NCBI GenBank assembly: GCA_036383895.1
Contig: DASVNK010000012.1
Span: 225,811-289,810, forward strand
Source: DASVNK01 sp036383895
GTDB taxonomy: Bacteria > Verrucomicrobiota > Verrucomicrobiia > Limisphaerales > SXQI01
DNA length: 64,000 nucleotides
Direction: 5' to 3'
In this document: in pieces, positions 16,414-25,884 of the stretch
How the letters are laid out: each line of letters begins with the position of its first letter
How positions within the stretch are numbered: position 1 is the first letter of the stretch
Position numbers and translations under genes: made by a program
The notes under the pieces: model-generated
Seen by the model: only the letters and a program-made list of their open reading frames with translations
What the model was told of the DNA's origin: nothing
Databases searched by the model: none

Positions 16414-17397
16414 CTACTCGGGAGTGATGGCGGCGGGAGAGTTGGTCGATTTGCCCGCCGCATCGCGATAAAGGCGGCTGAGCTGAAGGAGGATCGGTTC
16501 GATCTCCTTCAGGTATTCGTCCTCCTTCAACTGCTGCTTCCGGGCGCGGACTTGTTCGAGTTGCAATTCGAGTTCGTTGCGCTTGCGGCGAATCTCGGGT
16601 GAGAGGCGGGCTTCTTCTTCGCTGTAGATGAAATGGATTTGATGGGCGCGGAAGCCATCCACGTTTGCTGCTTCGTCGGGTTTTTTAGCGGGGCGAACCC
16701 CGCTGAAGAATGTGGCGGGCGTGCCCTTTCCGTCGCCGTTGTCGTCGATGAGCGCGTGCTCGGTGGCAAGGCGTTTCTCGGATTTGTAGAAGTCTTCGAC
16801 GTTTCGTGAAGCCATGAGGAATGCTTCGAGCGCGGAGACCTGGCCGTCCTTGTCGAGATCGGAAGTGAGATCGGCGATGGCTTTGCCGATGTAACTGCCA
16901 AAGCGGGTGAGGTTCTGTTCGTGACCGCTGCGCGTGGCGGTGATGATGACTCGGTTTGTGCCGGAGAGCGCGTTGACGAAAGGAGCACTGGCCGAGGCGG
17001 CGTTGATCAGCACAAGGGGACGCTGAATAGGTTTCAGGAGTTCGGCCATTTCGGGTGCGGAAATGTCGGGACCGGCGAGGTTGAACTTCGCCTCGCGGCC
17101 GTCGAATGTGCCGTGGCCAATGAGGACGATCCAAAGTTCCTGTTCGCCCTTTGTTTGCGCGCTGACGATTTCGCGCACGGCGGCGATTTGATTCGTTTCG
17201 TTTTCGGAAGACACAAGAATTTGCGCCTTCTTTTTCGTTTTCTCAGCGGCGGCGGCCCAGTCCTGCGCAGCTTCGGTGAAGGGCTGACGGAACGACTCTT
17301 CGCCTGGCGCGCCGACCACCACGAGAACATCGAGCGTTTCGGGTGTTGAAGCGCGCACCGCAATGGAAAGCAGAACAATAGCGAGCAGCGTCTTCAC
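16414..17397 (-). CDS. Exported caspase-like (CHF) protein without the catalytic cysteine
   Basis: 327 residues from a GTG at 17397 that overlaps the upstream stop as GTGA; a signal peptide follows (KTLLAIVLLSIAVRAS). A caspase/C13-like fold is suggested by LWIVLIGHGTFDG, with the histidine at about 95, and by the strand LVLINAASASAPFV, where the usual D-A-C-x-S-G reads N-A-A-S-A-S. Histidine is therefore kept and cysteine lost. An EF-hand loop follows at about 180-191 (DLDKDGQVSALE). The C-terminus is a charged coiled coil (about 275-310). Non-peptidase binding is likely. It is translationally coupled to the vWA-like gene. Confidence 0.75.
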   Translation of the reverse strand: MKTLLAIVLLSIAVRASTPETLDVLVVVGAPGEESFRQPFTEAAQDWAAAAEKTKKKAQILVSSENETNQIAAVREIVSAQTKGEQELWIVLIGHGTFDGREAKFNLAGPDISAPEMAELLKPIQRPLVLINAASASAPFVNALSGTNRVIITATRSGHEQNLTRFGSYIGKAIADLTSDLDKDGQVSALEAFLMASRNVEDFYKSEKRLATEHALIDDNGDGKGTPATFFSGVRPAKKPDEAANVDGFRAHQIHFIYSEEEARLSPEIRRKRNELELQLEQVRARKQQLKEDEYLKEIEPILLQLSRLYRDAAGKSTNSPAAITPE

Positions 17398-19739
17398 GCG
17401 AGTCCTTTCCACCGGCGGAGACCCCACTCGGCAATGAAGCAGGCGAGTGCAGCCAGGAAAATGAAAGGCTTGTGCCAAAGTGGGTAGCTGTAGGTCTCGG
17501 TGATCGGGGCTTTTTTCTGCTGCAAACTTTCCACAAATTCTTCCAGGCGATTTGGAGCGAGCAGTTCACCATCGGTCTTGCGAGCAATGTCTTCGAGCAG
17601 GGAGCGGTTTGGTTTTAAGGAAGCAAACTCGCGGGCGAGCGGTTCGGAAGCCCAGCCGGTTTCTACTTCGTCCACCTTTACGCCGGTGCTGTCAGTGATG
17701 ACGGCGGTCGCGCGGTAAGCGCCCGGTTCGCGCGGAACGTAGGAGGCGCGATAGAGGCCGGCTTCTTTGTCTGAAGCTTCCGCAGGAATAGTGACCTGGT
17801 TTGTTTTGCCGTCGATTGGCGGGCCGGTGATGGTAATTTGGACGGAGGCGTTTTCGAGCGGTTCAAACTTCTTGTCGCGCGCTTTGACGGTGAGCGTGGC
17901 AGAGCTATCGTGGCCCGCATCGGCCATGGGCTGCATCCGAATCTCGCATTGCGCGGGAACATCTGCGATCAGCCAGCGAAGCATCTGCCGCCAGGTTTTC
18001 GCGAGGTCGACCTGCGTTTTTTCGTTCTCGGAACCGGCGTGGAAAAGATCTCCAATCGCGACGACGGCAGTGCGGCCGTTGCCGAAGCGTTGCATCGCAA
18101 CAGCGGGATATTTGTTGCCGAAGGGGTCTGCAACCGTCGCGAGCACACTGGCGCCAGGTTTTATTTCGCGAAGCTGGTTTACGACGAGAAATGGTGGAAT
18201 TGCATTGAGGCGGGACTGTTCCTGGTCTTCGGTCGGGCGTAGTCGCATCCAGGGCTGAAGCCAGCCTTCGCGGGTGAGTTCGTATTTGTAAGCGGGCGCC
18301 ATGCGGAACTCCGGGATACGATCCAAGTAGAGGGGAAGCATGTCGCCGACTGGCGTGCGAGCGAATTTACCGCTTTCCAAAGAGTCGGCGCCGCCGAGCA
18401 TCAGGAAACCGCCGCCGCGCTCGGAGACGTAACGCTGCATGAGCATCAGTTGATCTGGATTGAAAAAGTCCGCCTCGAGGTCATCGATGATGATTCCTTT
18501 ATAGCCGTAGAGATCTTCCGAGGCTTTAGGGAAGCCGCCGCGCAGTTCCACTTCGTCCTTGGTGCTGAGACGGATGAGAACGGGCTGATCGTAGCGCTCG
18601 GTTTCTTCGCTCGTTTTGTCGAAGCCGCGGAAGAGTGGGTTGCTGGCTTCGCCGGTCCGGCCGCGGAAGGTGAATTTCGGTTCGCGCCGAGCGATGCGGA
18701 TGATGCTAGGCAATTGCAGTTCGGGATCTTCGTCGACGGCACGCTTGAGGAATTTGTATTCCCAATTCGGTCGGCCGCTGACGTAAAGGATGCGATGGGG
18801 CCCTCGACCGCGATCGACGGTAACGATGCGTTCGTTATTGAAAGTGGTGGCTTCGACAACGTTGGTGTTGTCCTGGTCCGACCGTGAGACGCGAAGTTGG
18901 TAGAACGAAATGCCGGGTTGATCCGGTTTCAATTGAAAGCGCAGCGGAATATCGGCGCCGCGTTTCGGCTCGACGGTTTGCTCCGAGACAACTTTGCCGT
19001 TCAGGACAACCTGTGCCGAAAGCTTTTCACCATCGAAACCCTGCGACTTGATCGTGCCCGTCAGTGTAACCGGGGCGTCTTCGAAGATCGTTTGGCTGGC
19101 GCTGACGTTATCGAGCGAAATGTCGAGCAGGTCGGAATCCTTGCCGAGCATGACCGGATAAACCGGTGGAAGTCCCGGGATTTCGTAGAAGCCTTGTTCG
19201 AGGTCAGTGGCATTGCCGTCCGTGAACAGGAGCACACCCGCGAGTGGCTGGCCTTGAAAACGTTCTGAGATGTTTTTCAGGGCGGTTCCGATCGCGGTTT
19301 CGCGGCCGGCGAAGGTGAGTTGCGCGTAATCGCGGGCGCTCTCGAGGCGAGAATCGAATTGGTAACGACGGACGAGGAAAGTTTCTTCCAGCTTGGGCTG
19401 CCATCTCTGCTGCGGCGAAGTAAGCGTGTCGCGGAGTTGTTCGCTGCGCATTTGCTTTTCGCCGGCATCGCGGAGTTGGAGGCCCATGCTGTTGTCTGCA
19501 ACGATGGCGAAGAGGTTAGCGCCTTCGCGTGGACGGGTAGTCGTCCAAGTCGGTTCGAGAAGGATCGAAGCGAGGAGCGCGAGGCCGAGAACTTTAAGGA
19601 TCGTACCGAGGAGGCGCGGTCCGCGATCAAGGCCAGTTCCGGAATAAGAGCGAACGATGAAGAAAAGGCCGACTGCGAGCAGTGCAGCCGCAGGCCAAAT
19701 CCACTCCTTGGCCGCGAAAGTCAGGCTGCCGGGTGTCAT
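17394..19739 (-). CDS. Large membrane protein with vWA/glutamine-amidotransferase-like periplasmic region
   Basis: 781 residues from the ATG at 19739, chosen because two membrane helices follow directly (WIWPAAALLAVGLFFIV and LLGTILKVLGLALLASIL). A vWA-like domain begins NLFAIVADNSMGLQLRD. A GATase-like fold (YGYKGIIIDDLEADFF, GGGFLMLGGADSLESG) lies mid-protein, then a beta-rich domain and a final helix (KPFIFLAALACFIAEWGL). The architecture is typical of Bat-type operons in Planctomycetes and Verrucomicrobiota. Here only this gene and the pseudo-caspase gene are present. Upstream in-frame codons to 20141 lack a plausible N-terminus. Confidence 0.8.
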   Translation of the reverse strand: MTPGSLTFAAKEWIWPAAALLAVGLFFIVRSYSGTGLDRGPRLLGTILKVLGLALLASILLEPTWTTTRPREGANLFAIVADNSMGLQLRDAGEKQMRSEQLRDTLTSPQQRWQPKLEETFLVRRYQFDSRLESARDYAQLTFAGRETAIGTALKNISERFQGQPLAGVLLFTDGNATDLEQGFYEIPGLPPVYPVMLGKDSDLLDISLDNVSASQTIFEDAPVTLTGTIKSQGFDGEKLSAQVVLNGKVVSEQTVEPKRGADIPLRFQLKPDQPGISFYQLRVSRSDQDNTNVVEATTFNNERIVTVDRGRGPHRILYVSGRPNWEYKFLKRAVDEDPELQLPSIIRIARREPKFTFRGRTGEASNPLFRGFDKTSEETERYDQPVLIRLSTKDEVELRGGFPKASEDLYGYKGIIIDDLEADFFNPDQLMLMQRYVSERGGGFLMLGGADSLESGKFARTPVGDMLPLYLDRIPEFRMAPAYKYELTREGWLQPWMRLRPTEDQEQSRLNAIPPFLVVNQLREIKPGASVLATVADPFGNKYPAVAMQRFGNGRTAVVAIGDLFHAGSENEKTQVDLAKTWRQMLRWLIADVPAQCEIRMQPMADAGHDSSATLTVKARDKKFEPLENASVQITITGPPIDGKTNQVTIPAEASDKEAGLYRASYVPREPGAYRATAVITDSTGVKVDEVETGWASEPLAREFASLKPNRSLLEDIARKTDGELLAPNRLEEFVESLQQKKAPITETYSYPLWHKPFIFLAALACFIAEWGLRRWKGLA

Positions 19740-20424
19740 CGCGGACGCATGTTGCCACACAAGACGGCGGCAGGAAAGCCATGGTATCAAAGAAATTACA
19801 GAACGGGAAGCGGAGCGTAGTGAACTTAATTTCGAGTGGGTCGCAAGCGTAAGTGCCGCATCATGAAGGAATAAAACGTTCAGGATCGATGTGAAAGGTT
19901 TTAAGTTGATCCTAGAAAATTCCGGTAAATTCTGGAAACACGGGGGTTTCGTGATGGTCGCGAGTGCAAAACGTCCGAGAGTCGCGGGTGAAAGGGACGT
20001 CTGCACCGCTTGGTGCGCGGCAGGGTATGGGCGCGGCTGATTCATACTCATATAGCCGCGGAGGAAGCACTGTACACGATGATTCGTAGTCGTGCTCTCG
20101 GGAGTGAATAGAAGACCGGTTCCAACCGGAGTTCGATTCAATCACGGTGCCTTCGCAGGCTGGTTGGAATGGTAGCGAAAAGGCGGTTTCCGGCAAGGGC
20201 GGAATTGCGATAGTTAGATTTAAAGGGATACACGGGCGTGGCAGTCGGGTTTTCGTTTGACACTTTGGCGGGAAAGCTGTTCTGATGCGCTTATTACCGA
20301 TGCACTTGTGATGCGAACAGGCGCCTTTATACCAAGCGGGCGCGCTGGAGTATCCGACGAAGCAGTGACTTCGAGCTGTTTAGACTTTTAGATCAACCCA
20401 AACCTAAAAACGAAACATTAACGT
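19740..20424. other. Divergent intergenic region, 685 bp
   Basis: It lies between the divergent vWA-like and MFS genes. No protein or RNA gene is supported; short minus-strand frames here lack any family pattern. TTGACA at 20257-20262 sits about 17 bp before a weak TTCTGA and may be a plus-strand promoter for the MFS gene. A purine-poor stretch just before the MFS ATG shows no strong Shine-Dalgarno. Confidence 0.4.
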
Positions 20425-22041
20425 ATGAATGACAAAGGCATTGCACCCAATGCACAACGTCTCTTGTGGGCCGGGTTCCTCGCGATTTTTGCGGCGGGGA
20501 TCGGCTTGGCTATTCGCGGCGGACTGTTCGCGGAATGGCTGCGCACATGGAATTTCACCGGCCTGCAGGTCGGTTTGATCAACGGCGCGGGGTTCACGGG
20601 GTTCTGCTTCGGGATCATTATCGGTGGGATCATCGTGGACAAGGTGGGGTATGGAAAACTCGTCGTAGTGGCCTTTTTGTTCCACATCCTGTCGGCGTTC
20701 GTAACGTTCGGCGCGACGGCTGGGATGCCGACGCAGACCGCATTCGTTTATTTGTGGACGGGGACATTTTTATTCGCGATCGCGAACGGGACACTGGAAG
20801 CAGTGGCGAATCCGCTGGTGGCAACGCTCTTTCCAAACAACCGGATGCATTATCTGAATATTTTGCATGCTTCGTGGCCGGCGGGTCTGGTGTTCGGCGC
20901 CCTGGTGGCGACTTCGCTGCCTGACTTGAACTGGAAAGTGAAACTCGGCGTGTTCCTCATTCCGACAGTGATCTACGGAGTAATGTTCATGGGCCAGCAC
21001 TTCCCGAAATCGGAAGCTTCGCAGAAAGGGCTTTCGTTGGGAGAGATGTTCAAGGATGTAGGTATCATCGGGTCGCTGGTAATTGGTTTCTTCATCGGCT
21101 TCTTCGTGAAGGATGGTCTCGGACCTCTCCTCCAGGGGTTCACCGGTAATGAGTTTTTCGTGGGCAGCACATGGAAGATGATTTCCATCGCGGTGGGCGT
21201 GATTGTCTGGCTGGCGTTTAGCGGGCTGAGCGGTTGGTCGATTGGCGCTGGGTTGCTGTTCATGTTGTTCATTGCGCATGCTTTGGTGGGCGCGGTCGAA
21301 CTCGGAACGGATAGCTGGATCCAGAACATCACTGGGAACATCCTCACACCGCAACAGGGCCAGATCCTGTTCATCTTCACGTCGGCATTGATGCTTGCAC
21401 TTCGGTTCTGCGGCCATTGGATCGAGAAGAACTTGAAGCTGTCGCCAGTCGGTTTGCTGTTCATTTGCGCAGTTTGCGCGGTGGTCGGCCTGAACATGGT
21501 GAGTGCGATTTCGACATTCGGCGGGGCTATGGCGGCGCTGGTGATCTACGGCATCGGTAAAACGTTCTTTTGGCCGACGATGTTGGCGGTGACGAGCGAT
21601 CGTTTCCCACGCACCGGTGCGGTGGCGATCTCGATCATGGGCGGCATTGGTATGATGTCGGCCGGGTTGATTGGTTCGCCGGGCCTCGGCTACGCGAAGG
21701 ATCGTTTCGCCGGCGAAGAGTTGGCGAAGGCGGATCAGGCGCTCTACGCTCAGTATAAAAACGAACGCGCGAGCCAATGGCTTGTCTTCAAAGAAGTTAA
21801 CGGGTTGGACGCCGGCAAAGTGGCGGCGCTTTCGACCAACAACGCGCCGGAAAAAGCGACGGTGTTGAAGGCAAACATGGATGGCGATCGCCGGACCTTG
21901 AAAGCGGATTCCACAATCCCGGTGATTATGGCGATCATCTATTTGGGAATGATCTTCTACTTCAAGGCACGCGGTGGATATAAGCCGGTGCATATTGTGG
22001 AGACGACTACGCCAGAGCGAAAAGCTGAGGCTGCTGTTTAA
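20425..22041 (+). CDS. Major facilitator superfamily transporter (sugar-permease-like)
   Basis: 538 residues with about twelve membrane segments. The first loop has GGIIVDKVGYGKLVVVAF (MFS A-motif-like DxxGxGK). Other recognisable stretches are GTLEAVANPLVATLFP, as in FucP-like sugar permeases, and KTFFWPTMLAVTSDRFPR in the second half. A soluble insert of about 70 residues separates the last helix (about residues 430-500). The substrate is not predictable, and a sugar is only suggested by family. A strong terminator follows. Confidence 0.85.
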   Translation: MNDKGIAPNAQRLLWAGFLAIFAAGIGLAIRGGLFAEWLRTWNFTGLQVGLINGAGFTGFCFGIIIGGIIVDKVGYGKLVVVAFLFHILSAFVTFGATAGMPTQTAFVYLWTGTFLFAIANGTLEAVANPLVATLFPNNRMHYLNILHASWPAGLVFGALVATSLPDLNWKVKLGVFLIPTVIYGVMFMGQHFPKSEASQKGLSLGEMFKDVGIIGSLVIGFFIGFFVKDGLGPLLQGFTGNEFFVGSTWKMISIAVGVIVWLAFSGLSGWSIGAGLLFMLFIAHALVGAVELGTDSWIQNITGNILTPQQGQILFIFTSALMLALRFCGHWIEKNLKLSPVGLLFICAVCAVVGLNMVSAISTFGGAMAALVIYGIGKTFFWPTMLAVTSDRFPRTGAVAISIMGGIGMMSAGLIGSPGLGYAKDRFAGEELAKADQALYAQYKNERASQWLVFKEVNGLDAGKVAALSTNNAPEKATVLKANMDGDRRTLKADSTIPVIMAIIYLGMIFYFKARGGYKPVHIVETTTPERKAEAAV

Positions 22042-22069
22042 GGGAAATTAGATTTCAAACCACGCACAG

Positions 22070-22094
22070 AGGCGGCCGAAAGGCCGCCTTTTTT
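22070..22094 (+). terminator. Rho-independent terminator of the MFS gene
   Basis: AGGCGGCC / GGCCGCCT, an 8-bp perfect stem with a GAAA tetraloop, followed by a run of six T (22089-22094). It starts 28 bp after the MFS stop. Confidence 0.92.
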
Positions 22095-22119
22095 CTTTCA
22101 GGAGAGCGAGCGCACCAAG

Positions 22120-22965
22120 TCAAACCTCTTTAACGACGCCCCAGTAGACGTCGAGTTTTTTGGCGAGGTAGAGCTTGAGGGCGCGAACGAGGACTTTGCT
22201 CTCGAGGGCCTGGCCGGCGGCGACGATGTCTTTGAGGGTCATGCCGGGTCGGACGTTGAAAGATTCCTGGGCGATGATGGGGCCTTCGTCGAGGTGCATG
22301 CTGACGAAGTGGGAAGTGACGCCAACGATTTTTACGCCGTGTTCGTAGGCCTGGCGGTAGGCTTGCGGGCCCGGGAAGCTGGGGAGGAGCGACGGGTGGA
22401 CGTTGATAATTTTGTTTTTGTAACGCCAGACGAAATTCGGGGAGAGAATTTTCATGAAGCGGGCGAGCACGACGAAATCGGCCGCGGCGCCACGGAGGAT
22501 TTCGATGGCGCGCATTTCGGCTTTAGCGCGATCGCCTTCCCAGGAGACGAGTTCAAAGGGGAGATCGTATTTTTTCGCGAGAGGTTCGAGGTCGCGGCGG
22601 TTGGAAATGACGACGACAGGTTCGACGCGGAGTTTCCTGGCGCGGATCTGCTGCATGATCGCTTCGAGGCAATGAGGTTCCTTGGTGACCATGATGCCCA
22701 TACGTTGCGGACGGTTGGGATCGGTCCAATGAATGGTGACTTCCATTGCGAGGGTGCGGCCGACATTGATGAGGCGTTCTTCGACTTCGTTGCTGCGGAT
22801 GGATCGATCCCAGGACGCCTGGAGGATCATGCTGAACTCGCCGCGGGTGACTTGTTCCTCGAGCGCCTCGATGTTGGCGCCTTCCTGGAAAAGGGCATTA
22901 GTGAAGCGGGCGATGACGCCGGTTTTGTCGCGTCCGATGACAGTGATGGTGGCGAATTGTTTCAC
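22120..22965 (-). CDS. purU: Formyltetrahydrofolate deformylase
   Basis: 281 residues: an N-terminal ACT domain (FATITVIGRDKTGVIARFTN, about residues 1-85) followed by a formyltransferase-type domain with INVHPSLLPSFPG and GVTSHFVSMHLDEGPIIAQ, which carry the catalytic His and Asp. It hydrolyses 10-formyl-THF to formate and THF. The ACT domain normally senses glycine or methionine. The length matches the family. It faces the MFS gene convergently, and no purine genes are adjacent. Confidence 0.92.
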   Translation of the reverse strand: MKQFATITVIGRDKTGVIARFTNALFQEGANIEALEEQVTRGEFSMILQASWDRSIRSNEVEERLINVGRTLAMEVTIHWTDPNRPQRMGIMVTKEPHCLEAIMQQIRARKLRVEPVVVISNRRDLEPLAKKYDLPFELVSWEGDRAKAEMRAIEILRGAAADFVVLARFMKILSPNFVWRYKNKIINVHPSLLPSFPGPQAYRQAYEHGVKIVGVTSHFVSMHLDEGPIIAQESFNVRPGMTLKDIVAAGQALESKVLVRALKLYLAKKLDVYWGVVKEV

Positions 22966-23043
22966 GTCGATTTGATGCGGACTTCCGGGTCGCGCAGCGG
23001 GTTTGGAATGTGTCGGAAAATGCGGGATCGCAGAAGAAGAAAG

Positions 23044-23766
23044 TTAAACGGCTTCCAGGGCGGCGAGGTTTTGTCGGAGTTGCTTGATGCGATAGAAGCG
23101 ATCTGCGCGCGAGTCTTCGCCTCGTTGTTCCTTCGGGCAGGGGAGATTCAGCGGAATCGATCTCAACGTCAGGCTGGATTGTTTCGTGCGAGCCATGGTG
23201 AAGAAGCGCCATCCCCATCCGATGTCGTCAGGCGAATCGAGCGCGAGTTTTGCGGCGGCCGGCGAGAGAAGGAGGGGACCGTAGCAATAATCAGGAGGCT
23301 CGGTGGCTGTGTTGTTATTGAATGCAAATTCAGCTGCCTGGTTCATGAACATTTCCGCCCATTGCTGCCCTTTGGGAAATGTTTTGAAACTTCTCTTATC
23401 GCGGGCGGCAATCGTGACGCCGAACGACCGCGATGCTTTTGCGAGTTGAACGAACTTCAGCAACGGGCCTTCGAAGAACGGATATTTATCCGGCTCGGTG
23501 TAGAGAATAAACCGATCGGGAAAGCCTTCGAGAGCAGCGGCGAGTGAAGTTTTGACTTGAGGAACGAGACCTTTTATCCGCGGTTTAATGACGGAGATTC
23601 CAGTTTGTTTGAGTTCGTTAGCGAATTGCGCACTGGATCCGCCGTCAGCTGCGATGATCGGAAGATTGCAGGCGGCGAGCTTGCGAAGCGCCGTCGATAG
23701 GCTTCGTTCCTCAGCGTTGTTTCGCGCGAGAGTAATTGTGGCTACGACGACCTTCTGCGGCTGCAT
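23044..23766 (-). CDS. Uncharacterised protein with glycosyltransferase-like fold
   Basis: About 240 residues from the ATG at 23766 (MQPQKVVVATITLARN); an ATG at 23868 is possible but overlaps the divergent kinase gene. The pattern of an initial beta strand, LPIIAADGGSS, then FILYTEPDKYPFFEG suggests a GT-A-like nucleotide-sugar or glycan-recognition fold, with the TEPDKYPF acidic group in place of DxD. I do not recognise a named family. It stands alone. Confidence 0.55.
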   Translation of the reverse strand: MQPQKVVVATITLARNNAEERSLSTALRKLAACNLPIIAADGGSSAQFANELKQTGISVIKPRIKGLVPQVKTSLAAALEGFPDRFILYTEPDKYPFFEGPLLKFVQLAKASRSFGVTIAARDKRSFKTFPKGQQWAEMFMNQAAEFAFNNNTATEPPDYCYGPLLLSPAAAKLALDSPDDIGWGWRFFTMARTKQSSLTLRSIPLNLPCPKEQRGEDSRADRFYRIKQLRQNLAALEAV

Positions 23767-23859
23767 CGCGGCACGGTGCGATGAACGGACGCCAGGAGCA
23801 ACGGGTAAATCGATTGAAACGATTCGTCGTTCAGGAGTTGCCACTATTGCCGTGATTTT

Positions 23860-25860
23860 GTGTTCCATCTACCATTTGGGCAAGGAGGAGCTATCGCAGA
23901 AACATTACGGATATGGTGTGTAGTGCTCGCGAGCTTTTTAGCGATCGGCGGGCGCGTGGCTTCCTACGCTCAGAGCACGAACCTCCAGCAATTTAGCACT
24001 ATCGAGTCGTTTCTAGCTGCGGCACGCACGAATCGGGACGTGAGAGGGCAGGTGCGAGGGTCCGTGACCTACAGCTATCCTAACCGGTCGTTTTACATGC
24101 AGGACAAAACGGGAGGTTTGTTTGTCGGATCGGCGACGAATATTCCTTTGAACGTCGGCGACATGGTGGAGGTGATCGGTCGCGCTTCGGCTGGGGGCTT
24201 CTCATCGATCATGCAGCAAGAGGGACTGCGCCGGCTGGGAAGCGGCCAGGAGATAGAACCGAGAAAGACGAGCTCCAAGGAGATCATTGGCGGCAAGTAT
24301 GACATGACCTTAGTCGTTCTCAGCGGGACACTTCTAGAGATCGCTGAACTGCCAAACGGGACTGTGCTACTGCGGCTCCTGAACGATTCAGTGCCGTTCT
24401 CGGCCGAATTGCAGGCTGCTGAAATGCCGGACGAGTGGCGCGCGTTAATTCCGCAATCGTTTATTCGGCTGACCGGTGTTTGCTCGATCGGCGGGGGGGA
24501 AGGGCGGGCGCGAAATTTTCGGATCGTGCTGAGGACGCCGCAAGACGTGGAGATTTTGAAAGCGCCGCCGTGGTGGACTTTCGAACGAACAATGCGGGTG
24601 GTCATCGTGCTAGGTCTGCTGATTCTCGGCGGATTGATTTGGGTGGCGGCGTTGAATCACCAAGTGCGGCAGCAGACGCGGGAGCTGAGGAAGCGGTTTG
24701 AGCGGGAAGCGGAGTTGGAGGACCAGTACCAGGATCTTTTCGAAAACGCGCAGGAACTGATTCTCACGCTGAATCAGTACGGCGGGTTTGTAAGCCTGAA
24801 CAAAGCCGCAGAACGGACATTGGGCGTTTCGAGGTACGATGCGGTGGAGAGGAACCTGGCGGATTTTGTTGTTCCGGCGCAGCGCCTGAAATTCAAAGAG
24901 TTTCTTAGCGATTCGGCGCGGCAGGATTCCGGGAAGCTCGGGGAATTTGAAGTGCTTCGTTCGAATGGGCGACCCGCATCTCTGGAATTGAGTTGCCACT
25001 TAATGAATCGGCCGGCGGCGGCAGAACCGGAATTGCAGGTGATCGCGCGCGACATCACTGAGCGTAAACGTGCCGAAGCAGAAATACATCGGCTAACAAA
25101 TTTCCTTGAGAAGCGAGTGACAGAACGCACCGCGCAATTGGAAGAAGCAAACAAGGAACTGGAGGCGTTCAGTTATTCAGTGTCGCACGACTTGCGCGCG
25201 CCGCTACGCGCGATTGAAGGATTCTCAAAAATTCTCTTCGACGAAAATCTGGCGACCGCTGACGAAGATACAAAGTATTTGCTCGATGGTATCCAGAAGA
25301 ATTCGCGGCGTATGTCGCAATTGATCGATGACCTGCTGCAATTTTCCCGTGTGACACGATCGTCGCTGGTAGCAGCAGACGTGAACCTTGAGGAGTTGTT
25401 TCGAACTGTCTTCGACGAACAAAAAATGCTGCAGAAGGAACGGCGGATCGAGTTTAAGCTGAACAAAGTTCCCATCGTGAAAGGAGACGCCGCGCTCTTG
25501 CGGCAAGTGGTTGAGAACCTGATCGGCAATGCGCTAAAATATTCGCGGGAACGCGATATTGCGGTGGTTGAAGTGGGGTCACGTGACGAACCAGGAGAGC
25601 ATGTCCTCTTCGTGAAGGACAACGGCGTCGGCTTCGACATGCGTTACGCCGAGAAATTGTTTCAGGTTTTTCAACGGCTTCATTCTGAGAAAGAATTCGA
25701 AGGCACGGGTGTCGGCCTGGCGATCGTGCAACGGATCCTGAAGCGTCACGGCGGTCGCGTTTGGGCCGAGGCGGAACCCGGCAAAGGGGCGACTTTTTTC
25801 TTTTCGCTGCCGAAAGCGCCTGTGACTGAGGGCACTGCGAAAAGCGGGTTTGCAGTTTGA
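23860..25860 (+). CDS. Membrane sensor histidine kinase with OB-like periplasmic and PAS domains
   Basis: Up to 666 residues. Order: N-terminal membrane/signal segment (WCVVLASFLAIGGRVASYA), an extracytoplasmic region of about 200 residues with an OB-fold look (VRGQVRGSVTYSYPNRSFYM, NVGDMVEVIGRASAGGF), a membrane helix (VVIVLGLLILGGLIWVAAL), PAS (about 290-400), coiled coil, HisKA with FSYSVSHDLRAPLRAIEGFS, and HATPase boxes NLIGNALKYS, DNGVGFDM, GTGVGLAIV. No response regulator is adjacent. The start is unclear: GTG at 23860 overlaps the divergent gene's longest form, while a perfect AAGGAGGAG at about 23880-23889 is followed by no in-frame ATG/GTG/TTG at normal spacing. Confidence 0.88.
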   Translation: MFHLPFGQGGAIAETLRIWCVVLASFLAIGGRVASYAQSTNLQQFSTIESFLAAARTNRDVRGQVRGSVTYSYPNRSFYMQDKTGGLFVGSATNIPLNVGDMVEVIGRASAGGFSSIMQQEGLRRLGSGQEIEPRKTSSKEIIGGKYDMTLVVLSGTLLEIAELPNGTVLLRLLNDSVPFSAELQAAEMPDEWRALIPQSFIRLTGVCSIGGGEGRARNFRIVLRTPQDVEILKAPPWWTFERTMRVVIVLGLLILGGLIWVAALNHQVRQQTRELRKRFEREAELEDQYQDLFENAQELILTLNQYGGFVSLNKAAERTLGVSRYDAVERNLADFVVPAQRLKFKEFLSDSARQDSGKLGEFEVLRSNGRPASLELSCHLMNRPAAAEPELQVIARDITERKRAEAEIHRLTNFLEKRVTERTAQLEEANKELEAFSYSVSHDLRAPLRAIEGFSKILFDENLATADEDTKYLLDGIQKNSRRMSQLIDDLLQFSRVTRSSLVAADVNLEELFRTVFDEQKMLQKERRIEFKLNKVPIVKGDAALLRQVVENLIGNALKYSRERDIAVVEVGSRDEPGEHVLFVKDNGVGFDMRYAEKLFQVFQRLHSEKEFEGTGVGLAIVQRILKRHGGRVWAEAEPGKGATFFFSLPKAPVTEGTAKSGFAV

Positions 25861-25884
25861 GTGCCTGTCAGTTAGACAACTGCC

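Noticed and set aside
19740..20141. N-terminal extension of the vWA-like protein
   Set aside because: No conserved features; membrane helices begin directly after the ATG at 19739.
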